Made by a program: the position numbers and the translations under genes. Positions 19,852 through 30,318 of a DNA stretch of 64,000 nt are shown here, in pieces. A model generated the notes under the pieces. The model did no database searches and had not been told where the DNA came from. It saw only the letters and a program-made list of their open reading frames with translations. The stretch's first letter is position 1; every line of letters starts with the position of its first letter. This stretch comes from Septoria linicola (taxonomy: Eukaryota; Ascomycota; Dothideomycetes; Mycosphaerellales; Mycosphaerellaceae): assembly GCA_024114885.1 (NCBI GenBank), contig CP099421.1, positions 3,100,001 through 3,164,000 of the forward strand, written 5' to 3'.

Positions 19852-21126
19852 CTACGATAGAATATAGCGGGATAGCAGGCCACCCTTCAATGTGGAAGTC
19901 TCATGCTGCTTCTTCATCTTCTTCGTGCGTTTGCTCTTTTTCTTCTTCTTCTGAGTCTGTTCTTTGCAGCCTTGGTTTACATCGTTCTTCTTCTTCTTCT
20001 TCTTCTTCTTCACCTTTTTGACCTGCTTCGGCGGCGTGCTTTGTTGCTTCTGCGATGTGCTTTGTTGCTTCTGCGATGGCTTCTGCTGCTTCTGAATATT
20101 CTTTTTGGTCTCTCGATTATTGCAACTGCTCTGCTTGTTCTTACCAGATCTCTTGGCAACATTCTCTTTTTGCTTGATCCTGCGGCGTAAAGACTCCACT
20201 CCGCCGGGCCCAATTGGCAGTGCCATCATTGAAGCTGCTTGAGTGTCTTCCGCTCTTGGCACACTACTTTCCCACCTCTTCTTGCCCTTGTCTTTCCACG
20301 CCACTCCTTGTATGCGCTCGTCACGTTCGGTCCAGGGCCGTCCTGGACCCAGCCGAGGCTGTAGGAGACAGATAGCCAGTATTGCTTCAAACGACAAAAG
20401 CGACGAAAAGGTACCACTGCTTGCTATGGTCGTGTTCGAACGACCTCTCTTCTGAATCCTCGGCGACGATACTTGACATTTGTTGGGCGCCGGTGTTCTA
20501 TTTCTCATATGGATTAGTAAATCACATTCTTGCTATAACACAATGGTGGCAAACCTTTGAGTGAGATGTGCGCTGATGTCCTTCGATTTATGGTACTGAG
20601 TCCATCGGACCTCTTGGTCCTCCGGCCAGTACTGATACGCAGAATTCTGAGCCCCTTCAACGGTGAAATGAACAATCTCGATAGAGGAGACGGCCAGACC
20701 ACTGACATCACGTTGGAGCGCTGGCTGCTCCAGCTGCTGATAGGTTGAGCAACCCGATGGATTGAACCTTTGTGGTGGAGGTCTGGTTATCAGTGTGACA
20801 ATGTGGCCCTTAGGAAGGCATTCTGCGAACAGAGCAGATGCCCCCATCACGTATCTTGTCCATTCCCCAGGAGATTTACTCCTGCGCTTACACAACGGGC
20901 TGTCCTTGTTCATCGAAGGTCCCATCGCGGTGGTTAGTGTCTGTAAGTTGCGGTCGTCTGCCCAGTCTTGTACGCAGTCTCGGGGAACCCCAGTCCACAT
21001 GACTTGACATCCAGGCTTGAGAGGAACCCCCTCAAAATGACGGATGATTTCATACGCCTCATCATCCGTCAATAAGTCAGAGTACTTTGAACTCAACGTG
21101 TCGTGCACTGGCTGCGGGTCAGCCAT
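19852..21126 (-). CDS. Unknown protein with lysine-rich, low-complexity C-terminus
   Basis: Two exons join into 405 residues. ATG 21126 opens MADPQPVHDTLSSKYSDLLTDDEAYEIIRHFEG. A 57-nt intron (20554-20498, GTTTGC..AAATAG, with ACTAAT as branch) keeps frame exactly, joining HLTQ to RTPAPNKCQVSS. The first 190 residues look like a globular domain (GCQVMWTGVPRDCVQDWADDRN, MGASALFAECLPKGHIVTLITRPPP) that I do not recognise. The second exon contains KQQ/SQKQQS near-repeats and long Lys runs encoded by TTC/CTT-rich minus-strand DNA, resembling nucleolar or RNA-binding tails. The globular part and the exact frame join make it a probable real gene. Its function is unknown. Confidence 0.6.
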
Positions 21127-22196
21127 GGTTGCTCTACTCGTGTCTGCACTCGTGTCTGAATATGCAACAAGGTCTGTATCGAAAAGCAGATTTGTGGGCT
21201 GACTGCGACGACACGACAAACTTCGTATCTGCTTGGTGCTGTGGCAGCTTCCTGGGACCAATTATACAATCTCACGGATGCACCGTCGGGGTCTCAGACT
21301 TGAGCTACGAGCTTACGGTATGTGGTCGGCCCAATGCATGATGTCTGTCCATGTTTCGAAACCGCTGCATTGTCTGGTCAATCCTCGCCCATCAGGACTC
21401 GATCAGCTTGTCTCTACAAGCGAATATCAGCGTTGTGCTACCGTCATACCAATCATAAGTGGTAAGCATACGTATGTCGAGGATGTCTCGATCAATGACA
21501 GCATACTAAGACTTTGTCTCATCCCTTCCAGCGACGAATGTGAGGGTCAGACGACAGAATTTGGTGAATCTTGGCAACTGGTCTTGCAGTCCCTTGTCAG
21601 GTTCAACATCCCACAGAGCCAGCCAGTGAATAGAGACATGCCTCCGAGCATGACACGAAGCGTCGTGTCGCGACTGATAGACCTTCCACACATACAGTGC
21701 AACCATGAGAAACAAAAGTCCGTGAAGTCTGCCAGATCTTTATGGTGTGTCATAAGATGGGTGTGACATCCGTGTGGAGTATCAATCTTCACACGAATCC
21801 CATGTAGCAGCGCTATAACAATATGTGCTTGCCAATGGAACGGGAGGGAACTTCAGAAAGGTCGATGTATAACTGGTAGGAAATGCAGAGATCATAGAGC
21901 TTGTTTCGAAGCACGGCAGCGGATCAATGCAGTGAAGCTGGGATTCGCCATTGTGAAAAAGCAGCCTCTCAACCAGCTTCAGCGCGAGTCCGAAGGATGT
22001 CATCCATATTGACTCTCTTACTCAACAATGTAGATGCCGACAAAGAACAGCTGGCCGGCGGCCATGTAGCACAGCTTCCTCGGGGCAAATTGCAAGCGTC
22101 TCTTCGTCACAGGACAAGTGAGGCTTCACTCGCGTAGGATACAAGCGCAATGGTCATCCAGAACCGCCGCAGATGACACGCGGTAGAAATGATGCC
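21127..22196. other. Intergenic, possible exon remnants only
   Basis: On the minus strand near 22070-22030 a stretch RKLCYMAAGQLFFVGIYIVE runs into GTAAGAG like an exon end, and other hydrophobic bits follow in changing frames. They do not assemble into a gene I can support. Confidence 0.35.
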
Positions 22197-23063
22197 TCAA
22201 GCATCCGACATTTCTGGCAACACGCACTGCACCTCCTCTCCGGAAGCGTCGACTACAACTCGGACTCTAGAGTCGAGATCATCAATGTCCACATCCTGCA
22301 CATCCAGATCATCCACTTCTATTGCAGCCTGGTTGCTCAGAACGTTGGTATCCACACTCTTCGCATCTCGCTCATACAAAGCGCCTTTGAGATACTTCTT
22401 GTGCTCTACCTTTCCCTTCTTGTACCTCAGCTCGCGTAGCCGATACCCGAAAACAAAGTCACTCAACCCTGCCGCACTCTGTTTCTCCCCCATGGCATCG
22501 ACGTGGTGTCCTTTAGGCCCGATCGTAATTGGCACCCCGAACGAAGTGGCATCAACGCCAATCTGCACATACGTACTCTTCGCTCGCATCGCCTCCGCAG
22601 CAAAGGTAGCGCCGTATGCGGTTTTGATGCCAGTGATCATGTACACTCTCTTCTTGGCACCTGGACCCGTGAGTGCATCGGCTACATCGACATCTTGGAG
22701 GCTTTGTTCGATGTAAGATTTGGTGGGCACAAAGTACTGGGTGACTAGTTCCTCGGCTGTGTAGATTTCGCGATGTGCCTTGTCGATGGAAAAGTGCAGG
22801 TCTGGACCTATACCACTGAGGCTGAGGAAGGATGCGAATAGGCCTCCACCAGAGGAGCGGGAGAACTCTTTTGTCCAGGACCAAGAGGGTTCATGCCTTG
22901 TTCGAATGCTATCTGGCGCAACGGTAGGTGGCGGATCGTCGTTTATACGCTCTTCGGGATCCCATGGAGAGGCGATGATGTCTCCTAATCTTAGTGCAGC
23001 CACTGGCGGTCGGTCTCGAGTGGGAGGGAGGAACCACACCGGGAGGGCATTAGACATGTTCAA
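22197..23063 (-). CDS. Candidate fungal gasdermin-like pore-forming protein (RCD-1/HET-Q1 family)
   Basis: A single exon encodes 288 residues. The N-terminus (LPVWFLPPTRD, LRLGDIIASPWDPEERIN), a central YFVPTKSYI (about 110-118), a hydrophobic strand VYMITGIKTAYGA (140-152) and SDFVFGYRLRELRYKKGKV (201-219) follow the pattern I associate with fungal gasdermin-like proteins. Those proteins insert in the plasma membrane and kill the cell after proteolytic removal of a C-terminal segment. Here the core seems to end near KGALYERD (233), and an acidic 55-residue tail follows with an Asp-rich VDDLDVQDVDIDDLD. The size agrees with the family (about 250-290). A TPR-subtilisin gene lies 1.9 kb away, which fits the known gene pairing. 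There is no signal peptide. Family assignment is by recalled pattern, not by search; it could be another fungal-specific family of similar size. Confidence 0.55.
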   Translation of the reverse strand: MNMSNALPVWFLPPTRDRPPVAALRLGDIIASPWDPEERINDDPPPTVAPDSIRTRHEPSWSWTKEFSRSSGGGLFASFLSLSGIGPDLHFSIDKAHREIYTAEELVTQYFVPTKSYIEQSLQDVDVADALTGPGAKKRVYMITGIKTAYGATFAAEAMRAKSTYVQIGVDATSFGVPITIGPKGHHVDAMGEKQSAAGLSDFVFGYRLRELRYKKGKVEHKKYLKGALYERDAKSVDTNVLSNQAAIEVDDLDVQDVDIDDLDSRVRVVVDASGEEVQCVLPEMSDA

Positions 23064-23413
23064 TGCTCGTGTATGGTGTAGTAAAGACTGAGTGGATCGA
23101 AAAGAGTCTCGCCTCGAGACAACGGTAGTGTTCGTCTAATGTCGCAGACAGCTCGAGCTCGAGCTGACCTGTAAGCGAAATTCGGAATCTTACGTGGCAG
23201 GATCCGCACTACTGCAGATGGGACTGGAACTGCATGCATGAGCATGTCTCGAGGAAGACACTATGCCGACGCATCCAGCTTGCTGCACTCGTGTCGCATC
23301 TGCGAAAACGGGCAAGAATCTCGTGCATCATCTCAGTAGTGCCAGAAACATGTCCAGAAGGCCTTGATGGGTCAATATCTTGTATCGACTACTCTCCTCT
23401 GAGTCGCCCCCCC
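23064..23413. other. Intergenic, no gene recognised
   Basis: Spacer between two minus-strand genes, presumably the promoter of the gasdermin-like gene. No clear TATA box or other element is visible. Confidence 0.45.
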
Positions 23414-24631
23414 CTAGTTGCTGTCTGAAGATGAAGACGAAGACGAAGTTTCACTACTTGAAGAGTCACTTGGCTCCAAGAAGAGGATCTGTCCGCCTCT
23501 ATGCCTCAGACTGCGAGGTTGTCTAGGTTTGGTTGGCTTCTTGACTGTGAAGAACTTCTTCTGGCCGCTTTTATCCACTTGATAAAACTGGCCAGGAAGA
23601 CCAGGAATGGGTCGAGAAACGACAAGATCTGGTTTCTGGTACGATATCGTCCCTGCCGGCATTGTATGCGCTCGTACAGGCAGTCGGTGAGTATCGATTC
23701 CGCGTTCGAATTGAGTATACAGAAGTGGTGGAGCAGATTTCATTTTTGGTTTTGATTTCTTTCTCGGTACAGCTGGATTTCGAGAGGGTTCGCTCGTAGC
23801 TGGATTCTGCCAAGATGGTTGTGGATCTATGGCCACCCTAGGCATTAGTCCGGGGGCGTATGGTGGCCATCTTTGCTGAGCAGGTGCTGATCTCATCAGT
23901 ATAGGTATGTCGTTAGTGACTCCAGGTATTGGTAGATTGGGATGAGGCGGAGGAACAGCTGAGGTTACGTGCCCTGCCGCAGGTGGCGCGCCAGCAGGGA
24001 ACGGTTGCCTGGCCTGAGATGGACCATGAGGGACATTTGGAGGTACTGGTGGAGAATCTGCTACGATTGGGACTGCGGCTGGTGGAAGTCCAGGCGAAGA
24101 AATCCTTTGAGCCCGGCTCGTTCTCGGTCGTGGAGATGGTGAGCTGGATGGTAAATAGTGACTTTTGGTACTGGACGACGACGATGATGACGAAGCATAG
24201 AGTCGGCGCCGTCGTTGCACGCAGCAAAACCAGAGCAGTCCGAGCAGGAAAATAGTGCCCAATGTTCCAAGAAGGATTGCCGCGATTTGGCCAGCAGTGA
24301 AGCCATTTAATGCAGGCGTGTATATTGAGTTTTCGGATGTTCCCGCTGGCGTCACGTCTCGTGTCTGTGCGCCTCTGTTGATGAACGTGATGACAGCTTC
24401 GTCCTTGGAGTTCCTTATTCCAGGTCCATCGCCATGTGTAGTCGAGTTTCCTGCTAGTGTTTGGCTCTGCAGTACTACAGGGGATAGCGACGAAGGCACG
24501 ATGTCGTGCACCGGTGCGATGACCGGCATGGACCGCGTACATGAAGCTTCGCGGCCGCCGACCGTTGCGAGAAAGCTCGAGGCATGATGGGTAGAGGAGC
24601 GACGAAAGCTACCTTTGGACTTGGTATGCAA
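23414..24631 (-). CDS. Single-pass membrane protein with Ser/Thr-rich ectodomain and proline-rich cytosolic tail
   Basis: One exon encodes 405 residues. About 100 mostly polar residues with Ser, Thr and one NST sequon precede a transmembrane helix GQIAAILLGTLGTIFLLGLLWFCC (about 113-136), which is followed at once by a basic stop-transfer QRRRR. The tail has a poly-Ser stretch, many Pro-rich segments (SPGLPPAAVPIVADSPPVPP), a Lys-rich patch, and ends in an acidic Ser/Asp run. The layout resembles fungal wall-stress sensor or SKG6-type anchors, but no WSC or other domain is visible. The ORF could start at a later Met (MPVIAPV). It lies between the gasdermin-like and subtilisin genes; whether it belongs to that system is unknown. 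Confidence 0.6.
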   Translation of the reverse strand: MHTKSKGSFRRSSTHHASSFLATVGGREASCTRSMPVIAPVHDIVPSSLSPVVLQSQTLAGNSTTHGDGPGIRNSKDEAVITFINRGAQTRDVTPAGTSENSIYTPALNGFTAGQIAAILLGTLGTIFLLGLLWFCCVQRRRRLYASSSSSSSSTKSHYLPSSSPSPRPRTSRAQRISSPGLPPAAVPIVADSPPVPPNVPHGPSQARQPFPAGAPPAAGHVTSAVPPPHPNLPIPGVTNDIPILMRSAPAQQRWPPYAPGLMPRVAIDPQPSWQNPATSEPSRNPAVPRKKSKPKMKSAPPLLYTQFERGIDTHRLPVRAHTMPAGTISYQKPDLVVSRPIPGLPGQFYQVDKSGQKKFFTVKKPTKPRQPRSLRHRGGQILFLEPSDSSSSETSSSSSSSDSN

Positions 24632-24948
24632 TGGAATGGCTGGGAGATGCGTGCAGTGTCATGCTCGCTTCATACCCGCGTCAGCCAGAGCGAGCGAGCG
24701 AGAGCGGCATAGAGCTGTCGGACTCGATGCTCAACCAGGGAGGGGGTGGGGTGGGGTTCATGCACTGCTATCGCAGCAGACTGTGAAACGGGCGATAGTG
24801 GACCGGACATTTTGCATGATCAAGCGCCTGCGGCTGATCAAGCGAACAGAGCTGAGGAAGCCGTGCTAGGCGAGTATCCACACGTCTGTCACATGCCGAG
24901 TCGAGAAAGCCCACATCTTGACTCTCATGCTGTGTACAGAACAGTGCG
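24632..24948. other. Divergent promoter region with a G-rich tract
   Basis: This 317-bp spacer separates divergent genes (membrane protein, minus; TPR-subtilisin, plus), so it probably holds both promoters. It contains AGCGAGCGAGCGAGAG near 24690 and a G-run GGGAGGGGGTGGGGTGGGG near 24739. No TATA box is evident. Confidence 0.45.
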
Positions 24949-27203
24949 ATGACGGAGGCTCAGATTCCAGCAGAAGATATTGACGCTGTCTATGATGAGG
25001 CGACAGACGCCTTCGATGCTGGAAAGCTCAGAAGAGCCCGCGACCTATACAGGAAAGTCCTCGAAGCGGGAGAGGGTGATCTGGATGATGAGATTCGAAT
25101 GGTGGCTCGTGAGGCCCTGGGCATGTGCTATTACAGACTCAAAAACTTTGGCGAAGCAGAACGCTGTGATCGCAAGTCTCTCATGCTTCTTGAGAACGCT
25201 TCAACAGCCTCCGGACCGGATAGCGAGCAAGTCACCAGAATTCGGCACAATCTGGCCCGAGATCTGTCAGCCATACACGACACACATGCCTCCAAAACGT
25301 CGAAGCTGGAAGAGGCTTTGCTGCTCCACCGCCAGAACCTTGAGGCGCGCAGAATCTCTGGCAATATAGACGACCTTTGGGAGACTCAGTCTAGCCTGGC
25401 ATTTGACTTGAGCAAATTCGCAAAGACGTGCAAAGATGATGCAAAAGCTCGAGGAGTGTGGCAGGAAGCTGCTGCTATTGGCAGAGATCTCACTGATACA
25501 ATGAAGCCGATGCTCGAAGAAACAGATGACAATCGTCTAATTGAAGCCAGGCACAACTATGCAAGCGTACTCTTCGATTTGAAAAGATTTCAGCAAGCCA
25601 AGGATCTGTTCCTCGTCAACGAGGCAGTACTGCAAACACTTGGAAGCTCCAAAACAGATGCTCGTGGGGTCACTCTCCCGAGTATTCGCCGATATCTAGA
25701 GGCATGTAACGAGGCGACCATGGACCTAGGCGCAAGCCTTTCAAGACGCTCTACAGACTTGCGTGATGGCAGCAAGACTCACTCGCAGGACAAGGCATTC
25801 AAGCAGGGACGGCCCACTATCACGACGACTGCTGCAACGGACAGCAAAAGCCGGTCAGAGAATGATGTACGTCGCATTGAGCCGGAAACAAAGCGAAGTC
25901 GTCACGATCAAGATCACAGCAGCTCCAAAGACTCGCTGCTCGTGCCTACTACGACTTCTTTTCGACCCAGAAAGCCCAAGTCAGACGAACGCCTGGGTTC
26001 GACCACGCGAGCAAGCAGTCATAGGGCCAGAAGTGCTTCGGATGCTGGTCTCGAACGACGAGACTCGGTCGTCCACCGTCGTTCTCTTTCGCCGAAAGAG
26101 TCCCGTTCTCAAACATCTGTTAGCGGCAGATTGTTTCAAGGTCAGTTTGTGGACACAGGTTTTAAGGTCAAAGCTTACTTTAGGCAGAGTTTTCGCAGGG
26201 ACACGATTCCGATCGATGGTTTGCAGAGTTGTGGAAGCATTCACATGGAGTGCTCTCTTACGACGACTGCAGAGTGAGAAGACGACGCGTTCGAGTGGCC
26301 ATCCTAGATTCTGGCCTAGATCGACCCGAGGATAAGTCAAAGCAGCGCCCAGATATCAGAAGACACAGATACAGACTGCAGGAGTACATGGGCTACAAAG
26401 TCTCAGATGATTGGGTCGATACGAGCACCAGCAAACATGGCACGAATTGTGCTTCATTGCTGCTCCAGGTCGCCCCTCAGGCAGATTTGTACGTGGCAAA
26501 TGTGGTAAGCCCAGACGATGGAAAACCTTCGGCTTCACTGGTCAGTAACGCCTTGCAATGGGCACTTGAACGCGAGGTCGATATTATCTCCATGTCTCTA
26601 GGTTTCGACAACGTCCACGACGATATAAGCAATCTCATCGACACCGCGAGACAAAAGAAAGTTCTCGTCTTCGCTGCAGCCTCAAACGATGGAGACTTTG
26701 ATCAAGCCCACGGCGTCTTTCCGGCGTGGCTCCCCACAGTCTTCTGCATCAAATCCACAAAAGCCATGGGCATAGCGTCAGACTTCAACCCCCAACTGAC
26801 TATGGAAAAGGCCAACTTCATGTTCCTCGGCGAAGACATACAAATCGCAGGAGCCCCCGACGTCCCACGTCTCAATGGCAATTCCTTCGCTACACCCATC
26901 GCAGCAGGTACAGCGGCCATGGTCCTGGACGTGCCGCGCATCGTCAAGAATGCAAACAAAGAGCATCCGCGAGTGGAGAGACTGCTCCGAACCTACGAAG
27001 GCATGTCCGCGGTCTTCAAGGCAATGAGTGGGGAGACTTCGCCAGGACGTCTGTACTATCATGTAAGGCCATGGCTGCTGCTATGTGAGAAGGATCGAGC
27101 ACCTGGGCCCGAAGTGTCGAATGAGTGGAATGCTTTGGTTGATGTCGCTGAAGGGTTGGGCAAGAGATTCGGCAAGGTCTGGGGGAAGATTGGGGATAGC
27201 TGA
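24949..27203 (+). CDS. TPR-domain subtilisin-like serine protease (S8), HET-Q2-like candidate
   Basis: Two exons join to 735 residues. ATG 24949 starts MTEAQIPAEDIDAVYDEATD. Residues about 10-260 are helical repeats of TPR type (AFDAGKLRRARDLYRKVLEAG, GMCYYRLKNFGEAERCDRKSL, ARHNYASVLFDLKRFQQAKDLF). A Ser/Arg-rich linker follows, then a 47-nt intron (26141-26187), then the S8 domain. The triad is complete: Asp in AILDSGLD, His in SKHGTNCASLL and Ser in NGNSFATPIAAGTAAM, with oxyanion Asn in AAASNDG. There is no signal peptide, so it acts inside the cell. In Podospora a cytosolic S8 protease (HET-Q2) cleaves a gasdermin (HET-Q1) encoded next to it; this gene and the one at 22197 are candidates for the same relation. 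The TPR part would be the sensor; this is inference. Confidence 0.85.
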
Positions 27204-27373
27204 GTATGGCATGCTCTACTCGGAGATACTCTATGGTCGGAGCATGCCATGATGCCCACAAATCGGGTCCGAAATCACCCACTCGGCCTCGCTTTTCTCC
27301 TCGATTCCCAGCGGTGTGGCGCGTGTGTGCTCCACGACGGCTCGATGCAGTTGGTCTGCAAGCAGTATGCATC

Positions 27374-27934
27374 TCAGAACTGGCAGCGTTGCTTCGATAG
27401 TGTCTTCCGGGCCTGCTCCAAAGTTTTCCATCCAACGAAGCGCCAAGGGACTTTTATCAACACATCAGAATGGAGGAGCAAGTCCATCTGAGCCAGGTAG
27501 TGCGCCACATCATGTGGCTTGTAAGCCTCGACTCCTGTTTCGATCTTGATTCTGCGGACGAGCTTCGTTCGCCCAGGTCCGAGTACTTTGATGGTCTCGT
27601 TCCAGAACGCGATGTCGATCCGGAGAATGTTGTTGTGGTAGAGCATCGGTAAGACTTCTTTGCGGATCTGACGAGTTGTGCAGGCCAGTGCCGACTCTCG
27701 CATGATGTAGAAGGTGTCGACCAAGCGACGATCTCGCCAGGTGTGCTGTAACACCCTCTTGATCTTGTTGTCATTACCGACCGCGAGTTCGTAGATGCTA
27801 TTGCGAACTTCTGCTGGAAGGTCGAGGAAACTGGTCGGCTTCCCCTGCTCATTGACTGTCACTCCGGGCTTCCCCTCGGCGGTCGTGCTCGATGTGGTGC
27901 TGACCATGGTGTCTAGCTCTGGTGAAACTACCAT
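27374..27934 (-). CDS. F-box-like protein
   Basis: One exon of 186 residues. After a short polar start the motif TSFLDLPAEVRNSIYELAVG (about 34-53) is the F-box-like opening common in fungal families of unknown substrate. Next come ALACTTRQIRKEVLPMLYHNN and a stretch ending in RTKLVRRIKIETG, as in related proteins that report leftover helix-loop units. The C-terminus is short, and the other minus frame (27446-27231) is open past it with GWMENF-like text, so the true 3' end may need an intron or a different frame. F-box proteins normally recruit targets to an SCF ubiquitin ligase, but many of these fungal ones have no proven role. Confidence 0.6.
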   Translation of the reverse strand: MVVSPELDTMVSTTSSTTAEGKPGVTVNEQGKPTSFLDLPAEVRNSIYELAVGNDNKIKRVLQHTWRDRRLVDTFYIMRESALACTTRQIRKEVLPMLYHNNILRIDIAFWNETIKVLGPGRTKLVRRIKIETGVEAYKPHDVAHYLAQMDLLLHSDVLIKVPWRFVGWKTLEQARKTLSKQRCQF

Positions 27935-28200
27935 TGCGCAATGAGTCTTGTGTCCTGAAGTGAAACAAGTCGCAGTTGTAGACAGCGGCAGAGAAGATTT
28001 GCTTGAGAGTTCGCAACTGACGAGCTAGCCACTAGCGCCGTTTCAGATGCAACTTCACTTGCAGCTTCACTTTGTGACGCCAAGAAGTGCAACGCCTCCC
28101 ACTTCAGTAAAGCTGTCGCGCGAAAACATTGACAATGCGCATAAACACAAGACATCACCGATGTGGTGATTCTGCAATCACCACTGCACAAGCTTGCGCC

Positions 28201-28845
28201 ATGGACAGCGCCGATGATCACGACGGCTCGCCAGCCATCAATACTGCGAATACCACAGCGCACATCGACCAGACCTCGACTCCAACCAAGAAGCACAAGA
28301 CCGGCTTTCTCGACCTTCCAGCAGAGCTGCGTAACAGAATCTACCATCTCATCATACCCACTGGCTGCATCATCAAGCTACACTTCTAGCGGGCATACAC
28401 AAATGTCACCTACGTCACTGAACCACCACTCCTCCGCGCCTCCCAACAGATCTTCCAAGAAGTCGCTCCCATCTTGTACGGCAGCAACATCGTCAAAATA
28501 TGCCTCAATGGTCTTGACAAGCTGGCGCGAGACTTGGGCGGTGCAGTAGCACTGCGATATTGTCGCCGACTGGAGTTCGACGATTTCATGTGTGGGTGTA
28601 GACGAGACGTTGAGGACGTGGAGGTGTTCTTGCGGAGTGCAGCGGGACTGAAAGTGAGCTGGAAAGCTCTGAAGTTCACAGTCACAATGGGAAGGGGGGG
28701 TAGTTATGGCTGGCAGACTTTGGAGAAACTTGATGACAGGTTCTCGAAGGGGTTTGTGGCTTGGAGGATTGCGGCGCAGGAGGGCCATGAGCGTGAGGAG
28801 CCCTTGGAGGATGCGGAGTTGGAAGAAGTGCTTTCGAAACTCTAA
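28201..28845 (+). pseudogene. F-box-like gene with an in-frame stop
   Basis: From ATG 28201 (good context gcgccATGg) the frame gives MDSADDHDGSPAINTANTT, then TGFLDLPAELRNRIYHLIIP, the F-box-like opening. A TAG at 28387-28389 stops it after IIKLHF. The same frame continues without a break as RAYTNVTYVTEPPLLRASQQIFQEVAPILYGSN, which is exactly how such proteins go on, and ends at TAA after EEVLSKL. A 59-nt GT..TAG interval over the stop does not keep frame, so splicing cannot remove it. A Trp or Gln codon changed to TAG fits best. The relation to the neighbour at 27374 is family-level only. Confidence 0.65.
28387..28389 (+). other. Premature TAG inside the F-box-like frame
   Basis: The frame is open and family-like on both sides of this codon. 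No frame-keeping intron covers it. Confidence 0.65.
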
Positions 28846-29099
28846 TCTAGAAGGTCTTAGTGACGCTTTGCATCGAGCAGAATGCGTAGGGCTGAGCACT
28901 GCAGGAGTGGACACGGTAGAGGACAGCGACGTTCACCAGCGCGTTGGATAACAGAGTCGAAGTTGAAGATACAAGGGCGCGCGTGAAACAGGAGCAGACT
29001 AGAAACAGCATGACTTAGTGGAAGAATGCGTCAGATGAGAAGGGTAATCTGCACTCTACCAAACCTGACCTCCCTCCCTCCTCTGCGCCTTCCAGCTAC

Positions 29100-30318
29100 T
29101 CAAATCTTGCTCTCCCCCTTTGCAGCTCTAATACCCTTCCTCTCCGCCTGCCTCACCCTCTCGCCCTCCGCCACACTAACATCAATCACATACCACAAAC
29201 TCTGCCCCAACGCCACTAACCTCCCCTCCTGATCCCACACCTCCGCTTCCACATCGAACCTCCCATCGACACAACTCTTCGTGTGCCATCTCAACAACAA
29301 CCATTTCTCTCCTTCGGGAGGAAGCTGTCGTTTGATGTCGATGGTCATGGATATCGTTGGGTAATAGCGGGGAGAAGACCAGGGTGGATGGTCGTAGGAT
29401 GTTAAGCCCGCAGCTTCGTTGGATGCAGAACGAGCAGGCATGGAGTAGCTATTATGTGGCGCGTCGGGGAAGAAATTTTCTATGGGCGGGACGGAGTGGT
29501 CCATGATGAGGCCGAGCATGGGCGTTGTCCAGCGTTCGGAGGGGATGCGGGGTGTGATCCATTGGGTTGTGGTGCGTTTGGTAGCGGCATCTGTAGGAGG
29601 AGAGCGCTGCATGACGAAGATGACGTTGCAGAGGGTGTGGTTGGGAGTTGCGGGGTCGCGGCCGACGTCGTAGCGGAACCAGTGTTTGTCGTCGCCGGAG
29701 AGGACGGAGGGGAAGTCGCAGGGTGGGAGGGAGGAGGGGAGAGAGGGGTAGGATGTGTTGAGGGAGAGGGTGTTGCGGAGGGCGCGAGGACCGTGGTTGG
29801 TTGCGTAGCAGACGGAGCGGTCTTGGGAGGATTGGGTGAGAGTGGCGTGGATGGTGCTGGTGGCTTTGCCGAGGCGGACGTCGCGAATTGTGATTGTTAC
29901 TGGGCCGGTGGAGCAGGGACGGAGGAATTCGTTGTGTAGGGAAAAGGTGTGGGGCTGGGAGAGGTGGGCGAGGGTGGTGGTGAAGTGGAGAGTTATGGTT
30001 TTCCAGAGGATGGCGAGGATGAAGCCTCCGTGGGCAGCTGGTGATTGTCGTCAGCCTTGTGGTCAGCCTGGAGTTTGTGTGAAGTATGCCGCGTTGCTAC
30101 CACTGTGTCGGGTCTGTGGCGCGATGTGAAAGCGGGAGCATGCAGCCGATGACGTAGGGCTAGGTGAACTTACATGTTCCATAACTGAATTCGGGATGAA
30201 TGTTCGCTTTATATGTATGGCTGTCGATGGGTTCTATGATGGCGACCTCCTCGAATGTGAACAGCTCTTTCCCTCGCTTGCCATCACCCCGATAGAACTT
30301 GGACACTTCTTGGGGCAT
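29100..30318 (-). CDS. Acyl-CoA thioesterase-like protein (double hotdog type)
   Basis: ATG 30318 opens MPQEVSKFYRGDGKRGKELF. A 136-nt intron (30173-30038) joins SYGT to SAHGGFILAILWK with frame kept. The 360-residue product then shows the thioesterase-superfamily layout of two hotdog halves: N-terminal AHGGFILAI, the strand HNEFLRPCSTGPVTITIRDVRLGK, ATLTQSSQDRSVCYA, and in the second half PMLGLIMDHSV and WLLLRWHTKSCVDGRFDVEAEVWDQEGRLVALGQSLWYV. Such enzymes hydrolyse acyl-CoA thioesters; chain length and compartment cannot be inferred, and no peroxisomal signal is seen at the end (ESKI). The gene is confident and the substrate is not. Confidence 0.82.

Noticed and set aside
21233..21766. 177-residue plus-strand frame and overlapping minus-strand hydrophobic frames
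   Set aside because: Frames on opposite strands compete, none matches a family or joins through plausible introns.
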